Source: an uncultured Flavobacteriales bacterium
GTDB taxonomy: Bacteria > Bacteroidota > Bacteroidia > Flavobacteriales > BACL11
Direction: 5' to 3'
DNA: 64,000 nt
NCBI GenBank assembly: GCA_943789505.1
Contig: CALSUJ010000001.1
Span: 124,001-188,000 of the forward strand
Part shown: positions 24,241-33,029 of the stretch, piece after piece
Layout: the number at the start of each line of letters is the position of its first letter
How positions within the stretch are numbered: the stretch's first letter is position 1
The notes under the pieces: model-generated
What the model saw: the letters and a program-made list of their open reading frames with translations, nothing else
Databases searched by the model: none
What the model was told of the DNA's origin: nothing
Program-made: the position numbers and the translations under genes

Positions 24241-25380
24241 ATGAATTTTGAATTGACGGAAGAACATAAGATGATTAGGGATGCAGCAAGAGATTTTGCT
24301 CAATCAGAATTATTGCCTGGCGTAATTGAAAGAGATGAAAATCAGACATTTCCAACTGAACAAATAAAAAAATTAGGGAAGCTTGGATTCATGGGAATGA
24401 TGGTGAGCCCTAAATATGGGGGGGCGGGAATGGATACTGTTTCTTATGTCTTGGCAATGGAGGAGATTTCTAAAGTAGACGCTTCTTGTTCAGTAGTTAT
24501 GTCAGTAAACAATTCATTAGTTTGTTGGGGGTTAGAAACTTTTGGAAATGAAGAACAAAAAGAGAAGTACCTACGACCATTAGCAAGTGGAGAGATGATT
24601 GGTGCTTTCTGTTTGTCCGAGCCTGAAGCAGGGTCTGATGCTACATCTCAACAAACTACAGCTATTGATAAAGGAGATTATTATTTGTTGAATGGAACAA
24701 AAAACTGGATTACCAACGGAAGTTCTGCTTCTGTTTATTTGGTTATTGCTCAAACGGATGTAGAGAAAGGACACAAAGGAATTAATGCTTTTATTGTTGA
24801 AAAAGACATGCATGGATTTGTTGTTGGTGCGAAAGAAAATAAATTAGGCATAAGAGGCTCTGATACTCATTCATTAATGTTTACGGATGTGAAGGTTCCA
24901 AAAGAAAATAGAATTGGAGAAGATGGTTTTGGATTTACTTTTGCAATGAAAACTTTGTCAGGAGGAAGGATTGGAATAGCTGCTCAAGCCTTAGGAATAG
25001 CTTCAGGAGCGTATGAATTGGCTTTGCAATATTCTAAAGAAAGGAAAGCATTTGGTAAAGAAATTTCTAAGCACCAAGCCATTGCGTTTAAATTAGCAGA
25101 TATGGCTACTGAAATTGAGGCTGCAAGATTGTTGTGTTTAAAAGCTGCTTGGCTTAAAGATAATGGTAAAAATTATGATACGCTTGGGGCAATGGCAAAA
25201 GTATTTGCTTCTGAAACAGCTATGAAAACTAGTGTTGAGGCAGTGCAAGTGCATGGTGGTTATGGTTTTGTAAAAGAATATCATGTGGAGCGCTTAATGC
25301 GTGATGCAAAAATTACACAAATTTATGAAGGAACTTCTGAGATTCAAAGAATTGTAATCTCTCGTTCTATTTTAAAATAA
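24241..25380 (+). CDS. Acyl-CoA dehydrogenase
   Basis: 379 aa, normal length. FAD enzyme that makes the 2,3-double bond of acyl-CoA. Seen: FCLSEPEAGSDATSQQTTA, NGTKNWITNGSSASVYLVIA, the KLGIRGSDTHSLMFTDVKVP segment, and the C-terminal QVHGGYGFVKEYHVERLMRD with IYEGTSEIQRI holding the catalytic Glu of the short/medium-chain type. A butyryl-CoA-type (Bcd/short-chain) substrate is likely but not proven. The export gene starts 5 bp downstream, though the two functions are unrelated. Confidence 0.93.
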   Translation: MNFELTEEHKMIRDAARDFAQSELLPGVIERDENQTFPTEQIKKLGKLGFMGMMVSPKYGGAGMDTVSYVLAMEEISKVDASCSVVMSVNNSLVCWGLETFGNEEQKEKYLRPLASGEMIGAFCLSEPEAGSDATSQQTTAIDKGDYYLLNGTKNWITNGSSASVYLVIAQTDVEKGHKGINAFIVEKDMHGFVVGAKENKLGIRGSDTHSLMFTDVKVPKENRIGEDGFGFTFAMKTLSGGRIGIAAQALGIASGAYELALQYSKERKAFGKEISKHQAIAFKLADMATEIEAARLLCLKAAWLKDNGKNYDTLGAMAKVFASETAMKTSVEAVQVHGGYGFVKEYHVERLMRDAKITQIYEGTSEIQRIVISRSILK

Positions 25381-25385
25381 TTATT

Positions 25386-27899
25386 ATGAAAAAACTTATT
25401 TTATTATCATTTTCAATTTTACTTAACTTTGGCGTAAGTGCTCAAATTGATATTGATAAATCAAAATTAAATCCTGCATATTTGAAATTTTTACCTTCAA
25501 ATACAAATCCTGAGGATTTGCGCCCATCTGACATTCCATCTGAACAAGTATTAAAACAAATGGGACTTTCAAATTCTGAAATTTCAGAGGCAATGGATTA
25601 TAAATTTAGTAAAGGTAGATATGCTAAAGAGGTTCAAGATACAATAAAAGGTTATACTAATCTTTCAAAATTTTATAACAGTTTTGGGGACACTTTAGCA
25701 ATAGATACTACATCATACCCTAAAGCAAGAGTTTATGGACAAGATATATTTAGAAATAATAAACTTTCATTTTATCAAAAAGCATTAGACGCTAAAGCTC
25801 CTGAAAATTACAAAGTTGGAAGCGGAGATGAAATATCTATTTCTGTATGGGGTTACTCTGAGTTTTCTGAAAATTTGTTAGTAGATAAGAGGGGGTATAT
25901 CACACCTAGTTCTTATGGTAGAATCTATGTGAAGGGTTTGACTTTCAAAAAAATGCGATCATTACTTAAGAGTAAATTTGGTTCATTTTTGGATATGAAA
26001 AATTCTGAAATTGATGTTACCCTTTCTTATTCTAGAGTCATTACTGTGCATATTGTTGGTGAGGTTTATAATCCTGGTTCGTATACAATACCAGCTATCA
26101 ATACTGCATTTAATGCTTTAATTGCAGCAAATGGTCCTAATCAGTTAGGTTCAGTTCGTAATATTTATATTAAGCGTGATGGAAAAACAGTTGATTCTTT
26201 AGATGTATACCAGTTTTTGTTTAATCCAACTCGTTCACAAGATATATATATGCAAGATGGAGATTATTTGTTTATTCCACCAGCAAAACATTTAATAGAA
26301 GTGAAGGGAGCTGTGAATCGCCCTTACACATATGAAGCAAAAACAGGTGAGTCTATCGCAGAGTTAATTAAATATGCTGGAGGCTATACTACAAATGCAT
26401 TTACTGATATATTGACATTAAAGCGTATTGATTATAATGCAGTAAAAGTAAATGATGTATATAAAGATCATATCAATTCTACAATTATCCAAAATGGGGA
26501 TGAGATTGTTGTGAATACAATTTCTAATAAATTATCAAATGTAGTTAGTGTAAAAGGTAATGTTGGTGTTTCTGGTGATTATGAATTTGTTAAAGGAGAT
26601 TATTTATTGGATTTACTTCAAAGAGCTAAATGTATTTCTGAAAAGACATTTATGGATAAGGTGTATGTTGTTCGTTTGAATAAAGATAGAACAAAAACTC
26701 ATATTACACTTAATCTAGCAGCAATTTTGGAAGATGATGGTCATATTGATAATATTCTATTGCAAGAATATGATATTATAAATGTGCTTTCTACTGATGA
26801 TTATGATGAAGAGTTTTCTGTATCAGTTTTTGGAGCTGTTAGAAAAGTGGGCAACTTTGATTTTGGTGATGGAATGACTTTACAAGACGTTTTATTGCAG
26901 GCAGGAGGGTTAACATGGAAATCTGAAGCTAGTCGAGTAGAAGTAACTAGAGTAATGGATTATGATATTTCATCCAACAAGCTAAAGCCAAGAATGGCTG
27001 TTGTGAAAAAAATTAAAATTGGAGATGACTTAGCATTAAGTGCTGAAGCTGAAGAATTTTTACTAAAACCTTTTGATCAGATTTTTGTTAGAGAAAACCC
27101 TGATTTTGAAGTCTCGAAAAAAATTATATTGTCAGGAGAAGTTAAATATCCTGGAGTTTATTCACTTTTATCTAGAGATGAAAAAATTTCTTCTGTAATT
27201 AAAAGAGCAGGAGGCCTTTCTGAATACGCATATATTGATGGAGTTACTATGTTTAGAAAAGAATTGGTAAATAGAATTTCAAATACAGATATCACTCTTA
27301 AGGATTTATCTAAAGAGTTATTAGATTCTATTTATTCTAATCCAAATTTATCTCTTTTATATAAAGAAGAATTGCAACAAATGAGAGTGGAAAATTTTGA
27401 AAACTTTAAGGAAATTATAAAATATAATAAAGTATATTTAAACTTAGATAGAGCATTGCAATCTAAAGAATCTAAACATAATTTAGTTTTATTAGAAGGA
27501 GATAGTCTTATTATTCCTAAAATAATGGATTTCGTTCAGATTTCAGGTGATTTAATGAATCTTGAGGGAAGGTCAATAAGTGCACCTTATTTTGGAACTA
27601 GAAGAGCAAATTATTATGTCAATAATTTTGCTGGTGGTTTTGTAAAAGCAAATAAGAAAGCGAATACTGTTGTCATTTATCCTAATGGAATTGCTAAGAA
27701 AACTATCAATTTTGGGTTGTTTGTTATTTCTCCTATAGTTAAGAGAGGGTCTATAATTAAAGTTATTAATAAAGTTGATAAATCAGAAGATAAAAATATT
27801 CCAGTTGATTGGAATAATGCAATTGAGAAAACTATGCTGAAGGTTACTGCTATTCTCTCTTTGTGGTTATTAGTTGATAGAGTAGTGCCTGCACAATAA
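25386..27899 (+). CDS. Polysaccharide export outer-membrane protein (Wza-like, SLBB domains)
   Basis: 837 aa. Signal peptide (1-19, ending SAQ), then the polysaccharide export domain (KVGSGDEISISVWGYSEFSE, about 142-161) and a series of SLBB domains (VHIVGEVYNPGSYTIPAINT; VKGAVNRPYTYEAKTGESIA; VSVFGAVRKVGNFDFGDG; ILSGEVKYPGVYSLLSRDEK). A hydrophobic C-terminal helix (TAILSLWLLVDRVV) follows. It is expected to form the outer-membrane channel for an exopolysaccharide or capsule. It is long for Wza (about 380 aa) because of extra SLBB units, as usual in Bacteroidota. Paired with the chain-length gene at 27899. Confidence 0.9.
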   Translation: MKKLILLSFSILLNFGVSAQIDIDKSKLNPAYLKFLPSNTNPEDLRPSDIPSEQVLKQMGLSNSEISEAMDYKFSKGRYAKEVQDTIKGYTNLSKFYNSFGDTLAIDTTSYPKARVYGQDIFRNNKLSFYQKALDAKAPENYKVGSGDEISISVWGYSEFSENLLVDKRGYITPSSYGRIYVKGLTFKKMRSLLKSKFGSFLDMKNSEIDVTLSYSRVITVHIVGEVYNPGSYTIPAINTAFNALIAANGPNQLGSVRNIYIKRDGKTVDSLDVYQFLFNPTRSQDIYMQDGDYLFIPPAKHLIEVKGAVNRPYTYEAKTGESIAELIKYAGGYTTNAFTDILTLKRIDYNAVKVNDVYKDHINSTIIQNGDEIVVNTISNKLSNVVSVKGNVGVSGDYEFVKGDYLLDLLQRAKCISEKTFMDKVYVVRLNKDRTKTHITLNLAAILEDDGHIDNILLQEYDIINVLSTDDYDEEFSVSVFGAVRKVGNFDFGDGMTLQDVLLQAGGLTWKSEASRVEVTRVMDYDISSNKLKPRMAVVKKIKIGDDLALSAEAEEFLLKPFDQIFVRENPDFEVSKKIILSGEVKYPGVYSLLSRDEKISSVIKRAGGLSEYAYIDGVTMFRKELVNRISNTDITLKDLSKELLDSIYSNPNLSLLYKEELQQMRVENFENFKEIIKYNKVYLNLDRALQSKESKHNLVLLEGDSLIIPKIMDFVQISGDLMNLEGRSISAPYFGTRRANYYVNNFAGGFVKANKKANTVVIYPNGIAKKTINFGLFVISPIVKRGSIIKVINKVDKSEDKNIPVDWNNAIEKTMLKVTAILSLWLLVDRVVPAQ

Positions 27900-28945
27900 T
27901 GGAAAATTATAATGATGAAATACAGTTAAAAGATATTCTGATTAAATTATCAGAGTATAAGACTTATTTATTTAGCAAGAAATTTACGATAATTACTGTA
28001 TCAGGATTTTTCTTTGTATTGGGAATTGTATTTGCCATTTCTGATAATAAAAAATATACTGCCAAGCTTACTTTTGTAGTTGAGGACCAGCAACAGTCAG
28101 GGGGAGCTTTAGGTTCTATGTCAGGTATGGCTAGTCAGTTTGGTTTTGATATTGGTGGCTCATCAAGTGCAACATTCAGTCAAAACAATATTTTAGAATT
28201 GTTAAAGTCAAGAGGTGTAGTTGAAGCGGCTTTAATGCAGAATAGAAAAGTTAATAAAACAGACGATCTATTAATTGAACACTATCTTTATCTTAATAAG
28301 ATAAAAGATTCTTGGAAAACAAATAATGAATTTACCCCAGTTTCATTTCATGGAATACTAACCCTGAATAATGATAGTGTTAGTGGTGATATCTGGAAGA
28401 GCATTATTGAAGATAAATTAGTAGTTGAGTTACAATCAGATGAAGCAAACATTATTAATCTATCTTATACGTCAGTTGATGATGAGTTTGCAAAAATGTT
28501 TGTTGAGACGTTAATTGAACAAATGAGTAAAATGTATATTACTTATCAGACTGCACAAGCAAATAATACTTTAAGTTTTTTAAATAATAGGGCTGATTCA
28601 GTTTTTATGGAACTAGAAAAAGCTGAAGAAGAATTTGCGAATGTTAAAGATATTAACCAACGAATTGTTAAAGCATCAGGTCGCTTAAAAGAGCTGCAGT
28701 TAATGAGAAGGGTTGAAGTGTTAAATGCTATGTATTTAGAGATCGTAAAAAACTTAGAGCTTTCAAAACTTACATTATTAAATCAAACTCCAATTATTCA
28801 AATTATTGATAAACCAATTCTCCCGCTTGAACAAGAGTTTAATTCAATAACAGCTTTAGGTTTACTAGGGGTATTTTTAGGAGGTTTTCTTTCTTTTATT
28901 TTCTTTATCTTTAGAAAGTTATTTAAGGATGCTTTATCAGAATAA
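27899..28945 (+). CDS. Polysaccharide chain-length determinant (Wzz family)
   Basis: 348 aa. N-terminal cytoplasmic part, first membrane helix at about 36-52 (FTIITVSGFFFVLGIVFAIS), a large periplasmic part with a predicted coiled coil (LNNRADSVFMELEKAEEEFA), and a second helix near the C-terminus (ALGLLGVFLGGFLSFIFFIF) after the PILPLEQEF proline motif. Works with the Wza-like protein to set polymer length. No tyrosine-kinase domain is fused. Its ATG overlaps the stop of the export gene by 1 nt (TAATG), so translation is coupled. No glycosyltransferase genes are nearby. Confidence 0.9.
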   Translation: MENYNDEIQLKDILIKLSEYKTYLFSKKFTIITVSGFFFVLGIVFAISDNKKYTAKLTFVVEDQQQSGGALGSMSGMASQFGFDIGGSSSATFSQNNILELLKSRGVVEAALMQNRKVNKTDDLLIEHYLYLNKIKDSWKTNNEFTPVSFHGILTLNNDSVSGDIWKSIIEDKLVVELQSDEANIINLSYTSVDDEFAKMFVETLIEQMSKMYITYQTAQANNTLSFLNNRADSVFMELEKAEEEFANVKDINQRIVKASGRLKELQLMRRVEVLNAMYLEIVKNLELSKLTLLNQTPIIQIIDKPILPLEQEFNSITALGLLGVFLGGFLSFIFFIFRKLFKDALSE

Positions 28946-28946
28946 A

Positions 28947-30203
28947 TTAAAGGTTTTTAATTAATTGTTCTAAACCAATTCCTCTTGAGCCTTTAAGTAG
29001 AATTGTCTTTTTATGAATATTATTTTCTTGTATATGTTTTACTAACCCTTGTTTATTTTTAAAACTATTTTTTGTAAGGGAATGAAATATTTTTCCAACA
29101 AATATGCATTCTAATTCTAGCTGATTTATTAATTTAATGATATCTAGATGTTCCTTATTTGATTCTTCCCCTAATTCAAGCATGTCGCCAAGTATGCAAA
29201 GTTTGTTTTTGTATTCTTGATTTGAGAATGAGCTTAACATAGCTTTCATGCTTGAAGGGTTTGCATTATATGCGTCAAGTATTAGTGTGTTTTTTTTAGT
29301 TTTAACTAGCTGTGAACGATTATTTGTGGGGATATAATTCTCAATACTTTTTTTGATGTTCTCGTTAGAAAGATTAAAATAATTACCGATACAAATGGCT
29401 AATAAGATATTGTCAAATTGAAATTCTCCAATAAGATGGCTGTTAATTATTTCATTATTATATTTTATGCTAACTAACGGTGTTATGTCAGTAATTAGCC
29501 CAAAAATATCTCCTGATGTGCCGTATGTTATTTGTGATATTCCTTTAGAAAGGCTAAGTAATAGTTTATCTCCAGCGTTTACGAATAAATGACCTTTATT
29601 GTAGTTAATGAATTCATATAATTCCTTTTTAGTATCAATTACGCCTTGTAGACTTCCAAATCCTTCTAGGTGAGCTGAGCCAATATTTGTGATTACTCCA
29701 AAGGTTGGTTGGGCAATATTACAAAGGAACTCAATTTCTTTTTGATGGTTTGCTCCCATTTCAATTATAGCAATCTCATGTTTTTTATTGATTTCTAAGA
29801 TACTTAAAGGAACGCCAATATGATTGTTTAAATTTCCCTTGGTTGCATAACAATTTAACTCACTGTTTAAAATGGCATTTATAAGTTCTTTAGATGTTGT
29901 TTTTCCATTGCTTCCTGTAATTCCAATTAAAGGAATATTCAGTTGATTTCGGTGGTAAGTAGCAAGGTCCTGAAGGGTTTTTAGTGCATTATTAACAAGA
30001 ATTGTGTTTTGATGAATATCGTATTCTTTTTCATCAACTATAGCATAAGAACAGCCATCTTGAATAGCTTTTAGAGCATATTTATTACCGTTAAAGTTTT
30101 CTCCTCTCAAAGAAATAAACATAGCGCCATTCGTAATTTTCCTGCTATCAGTAGAGATAGTAGAGTGCTGTTGGAAGAGCGCGTATATTTCTTCAATATT
30201 CAT
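28947..30203 (-). CDS. murF: UDP-MurNAc-tripeptide:D-Ala-D-Ala ligase
   Basis: 418 aa cytoplasmic Mur ligase that adds D-Ala-D-Ala to the peptidoglycan precursor. Seen: the N-terminal domain (STDSRKITNGAMFISLRGEN), the ATP loop GITGSNGKTTSKELI (about 106-120), EMGANHQKEIEFL, and the C-terminal DAYNANPSSMKAML and GDMLELG motifs. Shorter than E. coli MurF (452 aa) but with all domains. It lies just after the gldJ terminator, a neighbour arrangement I recall as common in Flavobacteriia. Confidence 0.93.
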   Translation of the reverse strand: MNIEEIYALFQQHSTISTDSRKITNGAMFISLRGENFNGNKYALKAIQDGCSYAIVDEKEYDIHQNTILVNNALKTLQDLATYHRNQLNIPLIGITGSNGKTTSKELINAILNSELNCYATKGNLNNHIGVPLSILEINKKHEIAIIEMGANHQKEIEFLCNIAQPTFGVITNIGSAHLEGFGSLQGVIDTKKELYEFINYNKGHLFVNAGDKLLLSLSKGISQITYGTSGDIFGLITDITPLVSIKYNNEIINSHLIGEFQFDNILLAICIGNYFNLSNENIKKSIENYIPTNNRSQLVKTKKNTLILDAYNANPSSMKAMLSSFSNQEYKNKLCILGDMLELGEESNKEHLDIIKLINQLELECIFVGKIFHSLTKNSFKNKQGLVKHIQENNIHKKTILLKGSRGIGLEQLIKNL

Positions 30204-30210
30204 ATTATTA

Positions 30211-30238
30211 TAAAAAAAACCCCATGTTTAGTGGGGTT
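30211..30238 (-). terminator. Terminator after gldJ
   Basis: A 7-bp stem (AACCCCA / TGGGGTT, 30218-30224 and 30232-30238) is followed on the minus strand by eight T. It sits between gldJ and murF, ending gldJ and perhaps limiting read-through into murF, whose start is only 8 bp away. Confidence 0.75.
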
Positions 30239-30262
30239 CTATTTTTACTATATAATTATATT

Positions 30263-31861
30263 TTAGTTATTTTTTTTACTGTAGTCAGCTCCTCTTCTAG
30301 TATTCTCTTTCTGATTACTAACTGGTGCTCCAACTCTATCCATAGCACATCTAAAGCCAATAGCATCAGTTGATTGATCTTGGTCTAAGAATCTTCTTGT
30401 ACCAGGATTTAACCAATAAGCTCTGTCTTTCCAAGAGCCTCCTTTGAATACTCGAGTTCTATCAGTTACTAAAGAGGATTCGCCATAAGCATACATTTCG
30501 CTAGAATTTCCTGTTTTAGCATTGTCTTTATATTGTTCAGCTTTTTGATTCCATTTATCAATTTGTACTCTTGCTGTATCAGAAGTTGTTGTTTCTTCTA
30601 AAAAGTTATTCCAGTCAATTCCCATTTGAGATTCAATATCTCCATCCAAGTAATTAATATTATCAGATTTCTTATAGTTTCTTCTGTATACATTTCCTTG
30701 AACATCAACAGGTACCATAGTAATTCTACCTAAACTGTCTTTCTCTGCAATAAATCCATCTTCATCAGTTTTTTGTGTAGTATACACATTTCCTCTAAAG
30801 TTTCTGTGGTCTGAAATTGTAGTTTGTTCAATTTCTGGTCTGTAAACATCCATCACCCATTCTGCTACGTTACCAGCCATATTATATAAGCCATAATCAT
30901 TTGGCCAGTATGAACGGACGGGAGCAGTAATATCAGCATTATCATTCAAATTTCCAGCAACACCCATATTATCACCTCTTCCTCTTTTGAAATTTGCCAT
31001 TATTTCTCCCTGATTTTTAGGGTCTCCATTTCTAAGAGAAGAACCATTCCAAGGGTATAGTTTTCTTTCATTAGTGTTTTCTTCCTGCGTATTTCCAACA
31101 TATCCTAGAGCGGCAAACTCCCATTCTGCCTCAGTTGCAAGACGGTATTTTGGAAGTAATAATCCATCCTCCATTCGTACTTGTCTTGACTTTTCTCCAG
31201 TTGATGGGTCTAAGTTTCTAAGGTTTCTACGAATAATCCCTTCATACTGACCTGCTAAGTAGGCTTCAGTGTTGAAAGTGTTGTCATCAACTTGTTCAGG
31301 ATCCTCTTTTAAGATACCTTCATTAATAAGTATTCTTTCATTTACCCTATCAGTTCTCCATGTACAGTAGTCGTTTGCTTGAGTCCAACTTACCCCAACA
31401 ACAGGGTAATTTTGATATGCTGGATGTCTTAAGTATTGTGTTACAAAAGGTTCATTATAACCTAATTTATCTCTCCAAACTAAGGTGTCAGGTAAAGATT
31501 TTTTATAAACTTCAGGATAAGATTGAGAGTAAACTCTTTTTATCCAATGTAAGTATTCTAAGTAATCTACATTTCTAACTTCAGTCTCGTCAAGATAAAA
31601 GGAAGATACTGTAACTTTTCTTGGAACATTATTCCAATCGTACATCACATCTTGCTCAACTCTACCCATTGTGAATGAGCCTCCTTCTACAAAAAGGAGT
31701 CCTGGACCTGTGATTTGCTCTTGAAACTTATTATTAGTTTCAAAACCTCCATTTTTAGAGTTATTATATTCCCATCCTGTAGATGATGATTTTTCTCTTG
31801 CACACGAGGCAATTATCAATACACTACTTAGTACGATTATTAATTTATTTGATTTCATCAT
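30263..31861 (-). CDS. gldJ: Gliding motility lipoprotein GldJ
   Basis: 532 aa. Signal peptide with lipobox (LIIASC, Cys about 20). An FGE-sulfatase-like domain fills most of the rest (GGSFTMGRVEQD, FYLDETEVRNVDYLEYLHWI, PVVGVSWTQANDYCTWRTDR, RLATEAEWEFAALGY, YGLYNMAGNVAEWVMDVY, GFRCAMDR). GldJ is the Bacteroidota-specific member of this fold, needed for type IX secretion and gliding and bound to the outer membrane through the GldK/N complex. It forms a cluster with a PorP/SprF-like gene, porU and porV. Confidence 0.92.
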   Translation of the reverse strand: MMKSNKLIIVLSSVLIIASCAREKSSSTGWEYNNSKNGGFETNNKFQEQITGPGLLFVEGGSFTMGRVEQDVMYDWNNVPRKVTVSSFYLDETEVRNVDYLEYLHWIKRVYSQSYPEVYKKSLPDTLVWRDKLGYNEPFVTQYLRHPAYQNYPVVGVSWTQANDYCTWRTDRVNERILINEGILKEDPEQVDDNTFNTEAYLAGQYEGIIRRNLRNLDPSTGEKSRQVRMEDGLLLPKYRLATEAEWEFAALGYVGNTQEENTNERKLYPWNGSSLRNGDPKNQGEIMANFKRGRGDNMGVAGNLNDNADITAPVRSYWPNDYGLYNMAGNVAEWVMDVYRPEIEQTTISDHRNFRGNVYTTQKTDEDGFIAEKDSLGRITMVPVDVQGNVYRRNYKKSDNINYLDGDIESQMGIDWNNFLEETTTSDTARVQIDKWNQKAEQYKDNAKTGNSSEMYAYGESSLVTDRTRVFKGGSWKDRAYWLNPGTRRFLDQDQSTDAIGFRCAMDRVGAPVSNQKENTRRGADYSKKNN

Positions 31862-31897
31862 TTGTATTTATAATATGATTATTTAACTAACTATTAA

Positions 31898-32887
31898 CTA
31901 AAATTGAGGACAACTTATTGTATTAAAAGATTTGCTTTTTGATCGACAGGGCATGAATAATGTAAATGATAACTCATGAGCTCCAAGGGTGTTACTATTT
32001 TTAAGGTTGCTTAATGTAATATCGTAACTGTATCCAAATTTGAATGAATCTTGAATCAGACCAAGCATAAGGATAAAGGAGTCAATATTCTTTAAACTAT
32101 GTCTGGCCCACAAACCTCCAACTATCGGCCCTCTATTTACATATACACCATAGTTAAACTGTTGAAAGTCTTGTTGTTTCTGGTATAAGAAGTTTGGTGA
32201 AATAGTAGTTACATTATTACTGTATTTACTTAAAGGAATATTTCCGCCAATATGAGCAGTTATTTTTGTGGGTAATTCACTTTCACTTATAAAGCCTTGA
32301 TTGGGTGTTGTTAGATGATGAGCTGCAAAGCCAAAAAATAAATTCTCAGAATATCCAATAAATCCTGCTGAAAAATCAGGGAAACTTCTAGTTGTTGCAT
32401 TGTTCGCTATATCTTCTTGTGTACTAAATACAAAACCATCTCTTGGGTGAATCATGTCTCCAAAAGTTAAGTCACTCCAATCTAAACTTATCGATCTATA
32501 TGAAGCTTCGAAACCAGCTTTTACTGAAAATTTTCTATTTACTTCTAGATGATAGGAATAAAGTAAAGATGCATGTGTCGTATTTAAAGCTCCTGCACCA
32601 CTTCTGTCTTGTGCTACCATAACTCCTAACCCGCCTCCAATTGCATTAATGTGTTGATCCCATGATACTGATGTTGTAACATAAGTCCTTCCTATTCCAG
32701 GCCACTGATCTCTGTAGTTTAAATTTGCTCGAGGACAACCTTTAGGTGTTGCTCCTGCAAATGCAGGGTTTAAATACAGTGGGTTTGCATAAAATTGACT
32801 AAAAGCAGGGTCTTGTGCACTTGCTTCATTACTTATAAAAAAGCAAACAGATACCGCTATAAAAATCTTGGAAAATTTATTCAACAT
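31898..32887 (-). CDS. PorP/SprF-family T9SS outer-membrane protein
   Basis: 329 aa from the preferred start at 32887, which gives a clean signal peptide (LNKFSKIFIAVSVCFFISNE...SAQ); an upstream in-frame start would add 14 residues with no signal-like features. The mature start DPAFSQFYANPLYLNPAFAG is the hallmark of PorP/SprF-like beta-barrels, which anchor or export T9SS cargo such as SprB. 36 bp before gldJ and divergent from porU. Which cargo it serves is not clear. Confidence 0.9.
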   Translation of the reverse strand: MLNKFSKIFIAVSVCFFISNEASAQDPAFSQFYANPLYLNPAFAGATPKGCPRANLNYRDQWPGIGRTYVTTSVSWDQHINAIGGGLGVMVAQDRSGAGALNTTHASLLYSYHLEVNRKFSVKAGFEASYRSISLDWSDLTFGDMIHPRDGFVFSTQEDIANNATTRSFPDFSAGFIGYSENLFFGFAAHHLTTPNQGFISESELPTKITAHIGGNIPLSKYSNNVTTISPNFLYQKQQDFQQFNYGVYVNRGPIVGGLWARHSLKNIDSFILMLGLIQDSFKFGYSYDITLSNLKNSNTLGAHELSFTLFMPCRSKSKSFNTISCPQF

Positions 32888-32990
32888 AAAAGTGTTTTTT
32901 CTTAATTTCAATTTCACAAAAATAAACAAATTATTTACTATCTACTTTTACTAATAAAGAAATTGTATAATAATTATATTTTTTTTGCGT

Positions 32991-33024
32991 TTTGCAGTTG
33001 TTTATAAAATGATACTTAACTTTG
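32991..33024 (+). promoter_or_regulatory. Promoter of porU
   Basis: TTTG (32991-32994) or TTG (32998-33000), then TAACTTTG (33017-33024). This places the transcript start at or next to the ATG at 33030, so the porU message may be leaderless or nearly so. Confidence 0.5.
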
Positions 33025-33029
33025 CAAGA

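Noticed and set aside
30263-31861. FGE/lectin-like fold of gldJ as a third DGR target
   Set aside because: Its C-terminus has ordinary composition, lacks the VRAVRAF tail and belongs to a conserved motility gene.
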